From assembly GCF_000005505.3 (NCBI RefSeq), contig NC_016132.3, forward strand, positions 45,894,914 through 45,958,913: 64,000 nt of DNA, given 5' to 3'. Positions within the stretch are counted from its first letter, which is position 1. Each line of letters begins with the position of its first letter. Both the position numbers and the translations under genes were made by a program. Shown here in pieces: positions 33,246-42,949 of the stretch. The notes beneath the pieces are model-generated. The model searched no databases. It was not told the origin of the DNA and saw nothing but the letters and a program-made list of their open reading frames with translations. This DNA is from Brachypodium distachyon. Its lineage: Eukaryota > Streptophyta > Magnoliopsida > Poales > Poaceae.

Positions 33246-34901
33246 GATCGGAGCGAAGCCGGCGCCAAGCCACGCCCCCGATCGAGCCCACTGCCCCACT
33301 CGTTCTGCCTTGCAAACTGCGATGTACGCACCCAGCGATGGCGCACTGGCGTTCGACGAGATTGGGCCACGGATCCGGTCGGAATCATGGCCTGTGCGTG
33401 CACGCACGGCAAGGGAGGGACATGGAGTTTGGAGTGAGACCGAAGCGAACTCGCGCGCGCGCTCTATGTTGCCACTCTGTTCCCCGGCCGATCACGGCTG
33501 CCTGCCACCGAAAGCCCTTGGACAAATGACGGCTAGGCTAGCTTAGCCGGGTTATTTTAGCCAGCGCACCACACTAGCTAACGCGTGAACCAACCCGCTA
33601 CCGATAGTGCTCTTTTGTGCGTTCTAGCGAGTACTACGAAGATACTCGCTCAGCTAATACTTAACCAATGGCTCTCCGCGTGCTAGCTTTGCCGGACTCA
33701 GTCGCCAGCGTCCGGGGGGGGGGGAAAGGCATGCAGGCATCAACGAGTGCTGGCCAGGCCAACAACCTGTGCAGAGGTGGCGAGGTAGCTTTGCCGGACC
33801 GAAACCCAAAGTTTTCTCCGAGAAAACAGGGCCGACGATTTGCACATCTGTGTGGTTGCCCGTCGGATTTGGTTAAGCGGCTGTCGCGTTCGGGCGCTCG
33901 ATCGTCCTGTCCCCGTCGCATGCCGGTGGCGTGCTTCGTGGGTGGATGAGCGCCGTGACAAGGAAACATCAAAGCCAAGCGTTTGGGGGAAATTGAGGTC
34001 CCACTCCCAGTCCCATCCAGTAGTTGGTGTAATTGGTGATCTCTCCACATCTGATGGAGTAGACATAATACTGCTGCAATTGATCCCTCTTGCGCCGGAG
34101 AATATGTCGTGGTTGGCGTCTGTATATTTTGATACAACAGCCAGCTGATTCTTGCTTATCGTAAGAGTACGCTACCACTTTAGATAATACTTTTATACTA
34201 TAGTGGTAGTGATCGACAGAATGAAGAAACCGTATCTCCCGTTTGTATACACGCACACGGTTGTCTGTTCTAAATGCAAGTCTGAAAATTCGCGAAGAAC
34301 GTTGAAACAATCGGTCTTGTTTTTCTTAAAAATACAGAACATCTATATTCTGACGTTCGCGACATCAACATTAGGTTTTAATGTGACATGAAATTGTCCG
34401 TACCTGTGCGTATCAAAACAGGGCTGCTAGTACGTCACAATAGTAAAATCAGCTGTCGTGGCCGATCAGAGCTTGGCCCAAATGACACGCTGCACATGAT
34501 TGACCGGTACGAGCAAAGCAGCAACAGACAAATTCGGGAATTCTCTCCGTGCAATCATTAACATGGACATTTTATTCGTACGTGTAATGTAAAAACTCGT
34601 CCCGGGACTGATGAGAAAAGAACAGAAGAAAGAACAAAAGGACAGCAGTTCTGGCTGAAGTTTGCAGCAAACAGAGAACCTACAAATATCCTCTGCTTCC
34701 CTTTGATTGTTTTGGATGCCAGACTCCATTTTGAAGATGGTGTTGTTCTTACATTTATCTCTTAGATAAGTCGACTATATAATTTATAACCACACGAATT
34801 TTATTTCTAACACTATGAAACTATCCAGTATGCACACAAAAGAAACAGACAAGATCTTAGAACAGAAAGAAGGGCAAAATATAAGAAAGAAAAAAAAAGC
34901 A

Positions 34902-35597
34902 TTAAAACGGGGGATAGCTTCGCCGTAACCCACCGACGTTGGCGAACAGCCCAACAAGCTCTTGCTTGTACGGAAGATAAGATTTCCTCCGGCCAGCGCC
35001 GCCGCTCCCTCCTCCTCTGCCGTAATAACTCCATCCACGGTCACCGACGCCGACAACGCCGTCGCCTTTTCTGCCGCCCTGTTCCTCCTCCCCCTCGTCC
35101 TGCTGCTTGGGAGGCCCTGAACCGGCGGTTAGAAACACGAACTTCTCCTTGCCGTCGCTGTGGCTCCGCCCCACGAGGCGGTCGCTGATGCGGCGCCAGC
35201 GGAGGACCGATCCGGTCGATCCGCTCTTCCGGCACCGCCGCGGGGACGCCGGAGCGGACTGCCCGGGCGCCCAGAGGCAGTAGCTCTCCGGCGCCACGCC
35301 CTCCAGCCCGCCGCCCTCCTCGTCGTCCCGCTGCCTCGCGCGGAAGTCCCGCTCCTCCAGCAGGAGACGTCCCAGCGGCATCCGCACGGTGGCCGTCTCC
35401 GGCTCCTCCACGGATGCCCCCGGCGACGGGGGGCGTCCGAAGATGGGATACACGGGCACGACGCACGCGTCCGCCGCGAGGACGGGGAAGGTGAACCCGC
35501 CTCCTCCTTCTTCTTCTTCTCCCTCGTCGCCGCCGCCGACGACGTCGTCTGGGGATTCCGAAAGGTTCTCGGCGGGGGCGAGGTCTCTGTCCTCCAT
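34902..35597 (-). CDS. DUF1645-type plant protein, 231 aa
   Basis: Single-exon gene; the ATG at 35597 is a true ATG. The protein has an acidic Glu/Gly-rich N-terminus (residues 12-34), then FTFPV and PVYPIFGR, a central basic, Ser-rich core at about 121-156 (RCRKSGSTGS, WRRISDRLVGRSHSDGKEKF), a Gly-rich linker, and a conserved C-terminus (SYLPYKQELVGLFANV...RSYPPF). Order and motifs match the plant DUF1645 family, whose biochemical role is not established; several members are stress-responsive. The Ser/Arg core looks like a phosphorylation-prone nuclear segment, which is inference. A second long minus-strand frame over the same DNA is an Arg-rich frame artefact. Confidence 0.85.
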   Translation of the reverse strand: MEDRDLAPAENLSESPDDVVGGGDEGEEEEGGGGFTFPVLAADACVVPVYPIFGRPPSPGASVEEPETATVRMPLGRLLLEERDFRARQRDDEEGGGLEGVAPESYCLWAPGQSAPASPRRCRKSGSTGSVLRWRRISDRLVGRSHSDGKEKFVFLTAGSGPPKQQDEGEEEQGGRKGDGVVGVGDRGWSYYGRGGGSGGAGRRKSYLPYKQELVGLFANVGGLRRSYPPF

Positions 35598-36493
35598 GAC
35601 TCTCTCCTCGCCTTTTGCGGCTAGGTGGGAGCAGATATTTGATGGGCTCTGGCTTCCTTTTGCTTGGCTGGGGCAGGGTCGGGTTCGTTGTTTTGCTTGG
35701 CCTGAGCCGGTGGCGGCGGGCAGTGAACAGGAGGGCGGCGTGGCATGGGCGCACGAAGCAGATAAGGGGCGCTATCTTTTACGCTGGCTAGTGGGCCATA
35801 CTGTGTTCCTGGTCCACACGTCAGTGGGAAGGAGATAGCCGATGGTTGAGGCGGTAGCGGGCGTTTGGTGGAGGGTGCGGGACACGCGTCGTGCGCGGTA
35901 AGGCGTGCGTGTGTGAGTTTCTAGAAGTCCGAGAAACGCGATTGGAATGGATGGATGCATGCGATGCGAGGGGAGCTTTGATGCCTAGCCAGAAGTAAAA
36001 ACCATCCAAATTGGCTGCGTGTGACTGCTCGTGCTGTATGGGGTGTCCAGGTGTCCTCTACCACTCTCTTTTTCACTTGATTCTGTTTCTTCTTATGGAA
36101 TGCTTTACTTGATTCTGTTTCTCCTTGGAACGTGGTTGTTTGCTTAGTTTTCATTTTTCTTGCTTACTTTTTTCCTCTCTATTTTTTTTTAGAACGTGGA
36201 TGTTGCTAACCTAACCGAGCTGCACTTGGCGTGGACGTGGATTCCCAGAGTCGTGATCCCCATGGAGAGACTTCCTCCCAAACCGAGCAAATGGCTCCCA
36301 AACAGTAGGCCCGCACGCGCAACCACGGCCCACAGGCCATGGGTGCACAGCCCATGTTGGAATCGCACGCAAAATTGATCGCGTTCTTCGAGTGTTGTAT
36401 GTCCTGGCCCGGCCTGACTGAGCAGACCGTATTTTGCCCATATGTGCTCGCCCGGCCTGTTTTGAATACCTAGTTGACACGAAATCATATGTG

Positions 36494-36587
36494 AAAACGG
36501 ATTATTGATCGGGTGCGCGATTCGAGCTACGCAACTTTTTAAAACGGATTATTGATCGGATACGCGATTCGAGCTACACAACTTTCT
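36494..36587. repeat. 47-bp tandem duplication
   Basis: Two units, 36494-36540 and 36541-36587, both starting AAAACGGATTATTGATCGG and differing at a few bases. Confidence 0.85.
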
Positions 36588-37520
36588 AAATTTTTTAGAG
36601 CATCTTAAAAAACCAGGAGGCGCAGCTCCACATGTGCAGATGTCGCAGCCCCGTCTCAGTTCTATTTGCATGCACGCTCGGTGCGGAAAAAAGCAGAAGG
36701 TGCGGCTCGGCCTCGGGAACGGATCGGATGGAGGATAGCGGGAAATATACGGTGGTTATGATTATTGCCATACGGCTGGCACATAGTCCGGTTCATTTTT
36801 ACTTCAGATTCCACAAGGTCATACAACGGACTAGAGGACTGCTTTTTTCCTTTCTTTTTGGACGAAGAGGATGAGTCCACAGTAATTGCACAAGCGAGAG
36901 TCATGTTTTATGCTAAAACTTTGTAACTATCAAATAGTGCAATACGTCATCCTTCAATTCTCAGAATTATGTCTTCCGCGCTATGCAACTGAATTATATA
37001 GAACCACATGAATGAAGCAAAGAGATCTAGACTTTCCGAGTATCGGCAGAATAATCAAGTAGAACTTTACTCTTGAATTATGATGCAGTATCACGGAAAT
37101 CACACTTACTAATATTACTTGGCATACACACGACTACAGATGCAAATAACCGATCCATCTATTCCACGTGTGAATTTGAATTTGTATTTTATTTACAAAT
37201 GTGATGTATATATCACGTGTGATGAATCATCTAGTAAAACCAACTTGATAGATGTGAACTGTAATTGCAAACACAAAATAATGACACACACAAACAATCA
37301 ATCAGTCTAATGCAGAAGTCGAGCAACCATCCGATGAACACTTTAGCGTTTAGTTCTGAAATTTAATACAAAAACACATGCAAGTGAAACATTTAGTCTG
37401 ATGTTGAAAACATATTTGACTCGATATACTTTCGTACTTATATGGGTTGTGAGATTGCTTGATACTACTTTTCTAGATAAATAGGATTGATTAATCCTGT
37501 TGTTTTATCAACCTATCATG

Positions 37521-37729
37521 TACTCCCTCCATTCCAAAATACACCTCGTATAGATTTTTGCACTTGAATCAAGGCAGCTCTCGTTTTAGTGCCTGACCAC
37601 TCATATTGGGTTAATAATAAATGGATGTGAATAGTTATTGACCGGGTGCGGGTATCAAGACAAAATGAGGTGTATTGTGGAACAAATGAGAAAAAAATAT
37701 ACACGTTGTATTGTGGAATAGATGGAGTA
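37521..37729. mobile_element. Stowaway-type MITE
   Basis: TACTCCCTCCATTCCAAAATAC to GAATAGATGGAGTA. It shares internal blocks (CACTTGAATCAAGG, GGCCGGGTGCGGGTA-like) with the copy at 51032-51213. Confidence 0.75.
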
Positions 37730-38238
37730 AATAACACAATAATACATATCTACTTTACTTAGAAAATAATGATGCATGATTGAGTTGTTTCCCGCGCGAT
37801 TGTGTCGAACACCTTGCTAGTTGATTAAGAACAATAATACGATCATCTGCCATAACAAACCTTTTGAGAAATAGCAAATGCATACTTGACAATATATTCT
37901 AAAAAACTGGGGAGTGTTGAGTATTAGCAATGCATAATCGAGAATATTCTAGAATAGTTTAGATTACTTGAGGAGTAAGATATTTACAAGAAGGCTTCTA
38001 GTGAATGTTTTTCATGAGAGATTGAATTATTGTAGAAAGCTTAGAGGTTACATGAAGAGGTATGCTATTTACCATTGAAGGTCTTAGATAAGCTTAATGA
38101 ATAAGTGAGAACTCTCTAGAACTAAGATATTTTGTAGAGTACTCTAGAGAATAGATATTTTAGTAGGATGTTAGGATGACGCCACTTGTCATATATCCCA
38201 TGGTCTTGTACAGCTATAAATAGGAGTGCCCCCTTCAC

Positions 38239-38650
38239 CACTATAAGAAATATCATATTCAATGACGGATAGCCCCCTGACAAAATTACAATCCATCACG
38301 AAAACTCTCTTTTTATGACGGCATAGGTTTGCCCATCACCTAAGATTGTTAATGCAAGAAGGAATCGTTTTTTGTCATTGCAAACCGTGGCGGATTGTGG
38401 TGGGTTTCGAACCCAGGACGTTGGGTGAGGGAAAAGATGGCTTACTGGTAGGCTATTGTTCGATTGTTGGTTTGGATACAAGTTTAGCTCTTTTGTATGT
38501 ATCAAGGCTATCGTTGAGGGTGGAAATAGATCGCTAACCGCTAGGAACCCAGGTCGTTGGGGGTGAAAATACATCGCTTACCGCTAGGCTAGTGTTGGAT
38601 TGATGCTTTGGATAGAAGTTTAACTGTTTTGTACAACACTTAGTTATTTT
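38239..38650 (+). mobile_element. CACTA-type transposon terminus (one end)
   Basis: It starts CACTATAAGAAATATC, close to the common grass CACTA terminus CACTACAAGAAA, followed by subterminal TGACGG / CCATCAC motifs. From about 38400 a ~140-bp segment is imperfectly repeated (GAACCCAGG-ACGTTGGGTG / GAACCCAGG-TCGTTGGGGG, each followed by CTTAC-GC/TAGGCTA). No transposase frame and no opposite end were found. Confidence 0.55.
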
Positions 38651-39108
38651 TGCTACCCTGTTGGGCCGAACCAAAGGTGGGCCAATCAATTTTTAACTGC
38701 CAAGGCCAAGCATAACACATCATCCAGTGACCCAGACAATTTCTAACACTGAAATCCAATGTAGTTTCTTTTTACAAAATAGGCATAAATCCCCATAAAA
38801 AATAGATAGGCAAAATAGGAATAGACTATAGAAATATCCACCGGGTTAAAAAAAATTTGCAGATACACATCACATGACATAAAGATGAACTAACCACCTC
38901 TCCAGACACAGACAAGCAATATTTCACAAAAGATATAACGAAGGTTTTGGAGAACATACATTACAAGGAAGACTATAAGTAGGTAATATGTTCTTCGACA
39001 CGCAAACTGAAAAGCATACACACGGTGTTCAAGACAACAGATAGGTAACATAATACATAGTCCATAACACATGGGCGGCAAAATGCGGTGCATTATACCG
39101 CGCGCGTA
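38651..39108. repeat. ~450-bp direct repeat, left copy
   Basis: It matches 40350-40796 almost throughout, with small indels; both contain CCAAAGGTGGGCCAATCAAT, CACATCACATGACATAAA and GCATGGGCGGCAAAA. Non-coding. Confidence 0.85.
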
Positions 39109-40349
39109 TAATTAGAGGCATGGGTTGTTTCTACTGTGATTTAACTTGTGTGCCTAAACCTGGTACTGTATGATGAACTCATTAACACATGGCAACTTTA
39201 TTCATCGGTCAGTTGGTTGAAGTCATATGGGTTGATGGGGATGCCAGCCTTGGTGATCAACCTGAGCAGGAAGGAAAAACCCATTGAATAACAGGTTAGT
39301 TTACTTCGGAGGCATCGTACCAATCATGTTCTTGCCATACGTGCTGGCCCTGCCGTGTGTTAGTAAAATTACATCTGGGAGTGGCGGCAACGAGGGACAC
39401 CTAACCTCATATTGATAGCATGCAGCATGTAATAAAGTTTGAAATGCAAAACAAGTATGCAAAACAAGTCACAAGCAGTTAAATAACACCATCTTGAATG
39501 CTCAGCCCGCAGTCTAGTTTGGGAAGTACATGTTTGTTTTGACACAAAACAGTAGGGAAGGCCCCTACTGTGTCATTTTCTATTATATGATGAATATGTA
39601 CAATGGATATTTACAAGGGGGAAAAGAAATAAAATTACAAAGTGTCAAGGCAGGTCAGCATCCCCTCTTTCAGACTTGGTTTAGTTCTGTGCCTAACCAA
39701 CAGGAAATATTCCTTGAACATCTGAAATGCAAAGCCACTATCTCTGACTCCATTAAGGAAGATGTTGTTTCTATGGTTCCATAGGGATCAGCAGCCCAAG
39801 ATAAGAGTTTTGAAGCATGAAACATTCCGGTTCTGCACACCAGTCTGAATCGGCATGTCAATGAGTGATAGATCAATGTTTCATTCTATGCCTAGCTTAG
39901 AGATGAGTCATACTTTCATTAACATCTTCATCACATAAACACAACAACAATCTTCAACATAGAAATTTTTCCTGACCATAAGATCTCTAGTATTGAGTCT
40001 GTCAAGGATTAGAAGCCAGAAGATTTTTTTTTGTTTGGATTGACATGAAGATTTCCAAATCCAACTAACAAGACGAGTGGCTGGTTGTGACTTTAACATT
40101 CAGAACATTGCAAATCCAACTAACGGGAATAACATTCAGAACCCATAAAATTTAGAACATCAGAAATCCATATTGGTGAATTTTAAAAGGTAAGATTCAT
40201 AGCCCACAGAAGCACTAAGTGTAACCTAGTCTTGTACTGTGAGAAACAAAACCATGGGCATCTCATTTTGCACTGCGGCAGATGATTGCTTCATTAAGCA
40301 ATTAAGAACTAGGCTAATTAATAAGTTGATGAAAGTACATCATTTCCGC
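39109..40349. other. 1.24-kb segment between the direct repeats
   Basis: Non-coding except for a possible terminal exon remnant on the minus strand (39265-39205), which after an AG reads LITKAGIPINPYDFNQLTDE followed by a stop. I do not recognise the protein. The rest is AT-rich with short frames only. Confidence 0.35.
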
Positions 40350-40796
40350 TGCCCCTATTGGGCTGAACCAAAGGTGGGCCAATCAATTTTTAACTGTCAA
40401 GGCCAAGCCCAACACATCGATCCAGTGGCCCAGGCAATTTCTAACAATGAAATCAAATGTAGTTTCTTTTCACAAAATAGGCGTAAATCCCCCTAAAAGT
40501 TAGATAGACAAAATATGAATATACCATAGAAATCTACACCAGGTTAACAAAATAAAAAATTTAGATACACATCACATGACATAAATATGAATCAACCACA
40601 TCTTCTAGACACATACATGCAATATTTCACAACGGATATAACCAAGATTTTGGAGGACATACATTACTATAAGTAGGTAATATGTTTTTCAACACATGAA
40701 CTGAAAGGCATACACACAGTGTTCAAGACAACAGATCGATAAACATAGTACGTAGTCCATAACGCATGGGCGGCAAAAGGCGGTGCATCGCGCGTG
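40350..40796. repeat. ~450-bp direct repeat, right copy
   Basis: Partner of 38651-39108. Ends GCGGTGCATCGCGCG versus GCGGTGCATTATACCGCGCG on the left copy. Confidence 0.85.
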
Positions 40797-42295
40797 GTAC
40801 TGGATAAGGTACCTACAGGGTTCACCTCCTTGAGAGATTCTTGGCTCTATTCATCACCATTTCCTCGAGATGGGGTGGGACACTTTGCTTGGTATGCTGG
40901 CAGCCCACCAAAGTTCGATCCTCGAAGGTCGCACTTTGGTGTCTCATTTTTAATATATATATATATATATATATACTGTCAGACTGCAATCGCGCAGTTC
41001 TTACAGTTTAAGTTCAAAAAAAAAATAACCGGCCTGTCATTATTGCAACGTCAGACCAGCTCAAAATTTTCTCACAAAATTTGAAGATAAATGGAAGGAA
41101 CTCGCAAAGGAAGTACCATTTTTTTTTGGATGTTGGAGGACTTCACGGAAGTTTGTATGTCCAATGACGTGACCAAAATATTGGAAACACGCAGCTCTAT
41201 GCTCCCGCGGTCAGGTTTCTTGAGTTTTCGCCTTTGGAGAAGACGGTTTCGCGTGGGCTAGGATACTCGGGAAACTCTTATGCACATCCTTCCAGAGAAA
41301 GGACACTTAAAACCATTGCAGATAAACGGGGTCCATTTTCCATTCTCCAGCAGGTACGAAATGTAGAGAGTGAGGTATTACATTTGTTCTTCATCATTTG
41401 GATTACGAATTTACGATTCGATGGATCGTGAGAGGTTATCCCAAGATGACATAGACACATAGCTCAGGTCTCTAACTAAGAGTTGTTAGGAAACCTCATG
41501 TATGGGGTTAATTTGCAGGCTACGAATGCCTGCAGGTCTGCAAGGTGCAGGACAGTGCGCACCAGCAAAAGTGACCGACCGATTCGTGTGCAGTGCCGGC
41601 GCAGGCGTGCAGCGCATACAGATATGCATTAACCTGAACCGTTTCAGACGCGAACAAATGCCGGTTCATCGGATCCATGGCGAATCGCGTTCCCGTGTTT
41701 ATGAAGAAGACCACAAACTTTCCCGATGAACCAAACAAATAAATCTCAGATACGACCCGGTGCTGAAACATTTTACCCGGAAATATGTGCAGGGTTTACC
41801 AAGGAGAGAGAGAGAGAGAGAGAGACCTGGAAACCTCGAAGGAACAAATTATGTACAACTTGTAGCTACAAACCGAGATCTCCAAACCCAGAAAAGATCA
41901 AGAAAGACGAACGAACACCGGGATAGGAGCCGAGCCACCGGAGCACGGGGCTCCGAGGCAGCCAAGCTATGACGCGCGTCAGGGCGTCCAACTCACCACC
42001 CAGCCATCATGCCGCTTCTCCTCCCAAGCATCCCCAAACGATTTCGCATTGGATCATGTGCTGGGAATGAATTCATCGCAAGCCATGAGAAACATCCATC
42101 TCGCGGTGCTCGGCTCCCCCCCTCGAGGCTTCTCTGGCGAACACGAAAGCCGGCAATGACGGTGGAATTCTTCCGACTTGTCGCCGCCGAGCCGTCCGTG
42201 CCGTGCAGGTGCAGCGACAGAAAAAAAGAACGGAGGAGGCGGGACACAGCGATGCATCGGACGGCCGAGACGGCAGGCAGGCAGCAGGGGTTTCT
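40797..42295. other. Intergenic region with microsatellites
   Basis: Contains (TA)n at 40951-40975, directly after a phrase resembling the 3' end of a grass LINE (TTCGATCCTCGAAGGTCGC), and (GA)n at 41803-41825. 42000-42295 is the 3' UTR side of the minus-strand gene. No further gene. Confidence 0.45.
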
Positions 42296-42949
42296 TCACA
42301 CGTCGCTCTCGCAGCTGTCGTCGTCGGCGGCGTCGCGGCCGGTGGCCACGTAGCCGGCCCTGGCGCTCGCGGACGGCGGGTTGACGGAGAAGGACAGGCG
42401 GCCGAATCCCCAATGGCCCACCTGGTACATCTCCTGCCACACCTTTTCCGCGTCGCTCATCACCTGATGGCCGAGGCCCGGAGAGGCGGCCGCCATCGCC
42501 GTCGTCACCAGGAAGTCGTCCTCGCTTTTCGATGCCGCCGCGGCATCGGAGCCAGGTTGCAGCTTGGCGCCAGGGGCCAGGTCGAGGTCGTCGCGCACGC
42601 GCTTCTTGTGCCTCAGCTTCCCCTGCCGCCTCCGGAGCCGCCGCAGGCAGCGCCGGCCCACGGCGAGCGGGGCCTTGACGAGGGCCAGGCCCAGCAGGCT
42701 GACCACGGCGCAGGGGCAGCAGCCCAGCGCGATGCAGTCCGCCAGCGACACCGCCACGCACGACCGGCACGACCGCGCCGTGCACTCCGCCTGGTCCACC
42801 ACAGCCGGCGCCGCCGCTGCTGGGCCGCCGCCGTCTTCGTTGTCGCTGGCGCCGCCGCCGCCGTGGTGGAACCGCCGCCGAGAAGACATCGAGGACCGCC
42901 GCCCGCCCCGACCGCCGGTCAACGCCTCATGCCGCTGCAGCCTGTCCAT
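42296..42949 (-). CDS. Uncharacterised plant Cys-rich protein, 217 aa
   Basis: Single exon, ATG at 42949. A low-complexity Arg/Ser/Gly N-terminus (1-50) leads into a striking Cys-rich hydrophobic segment at residues 56-97 (ECTARSC, SCVAVSLADC, GCCPCAVVSLLGLALVK), followed by an extremely basic stretch (99-119, CLRRLRRRQG, RHKKR). A second conserved-looking block is AEKVWQEMYQVGHWGFGRLSF near 167-187, and the tail is acidic. I recognise the arrangement from uncharacterised plant proteins but know no function. The Cys cluster plus hydrophobic run next to a basic patch could be a membrane-anchored or acylated segment, or a zinc site; this is inference. A longer overlapping minus frame (42785-42054) has no such features and is rejected. 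Confidence 0.8.
   Translation of the reverse strand: MDRLQRHEALTGGRGGRRSSMSSRRRFHHGGGGASDNEDGGGPAAAAPAVVDQAECTARSCRSCVAVSLADCIALGCCPCAVVSLLGLALVKAPLAVGRRCLRRLRRRQGKLRHKKRVRDDLDLAPGAKLQPGSDAAAASKSEDDFLVTTAMAAASPGLGHQVMSDAEKVWQEMYQVGHWGFGRLSFSVNPPSASARAGYVATGRDAADDDSCESDV

Larger units (their letters stand above)
31458..34901. other. Intergenic region downstream of AMSH
   Basis: No gene supported. About 31835-32420 reads on the minus strand like a retroposed fragment with an A-rich tail (T8 at its left edge), with short open frames and no domain. 32880-33500 is mixed-composition sequence with a CCACG repeat and a CGCGCG run. 33650-34200 contains a G10 run near 33715. 34700-34901 is 3' UTR of the DUF1645-type gene. 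Confidence 0.4.
35598..38238. other. Upstream region of the DUF1645-type gene and intergenic DNA
   Basis: 35598-36160 is probable 5' UTR/promoter (minus strand). Beyond it I see only AT-rich intergenic DNA with a 47-bp tandem duplication and a Stowaway MITE. Confidence 0.4.

Noticed and set aside
33093..33437. Overlapping frames on both strands across the CCACG repeat
   Set aside because: Microsatellite and GC skew explain them; no domain.
35041..35754. 237-codon Arg-rich minus frame over the DUF1645-type gene
   Set aside because: Out-of-frame shadow of the real gene: long Arg runs come from GGC/GAG-rich codons.
38380..38590. tRNA-like GGTTTCGAACCC motif
   Set aside because: No matching acceptor, D or anticodon stems; it is part of a repeated segment of the CACTA-like sequence.
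42054..42785. 243-codon minus frame overlapping the Cys-rich gene
   Set aside because: Arg/Pro-rich shadow frame lacking the conserved-looking blocks.
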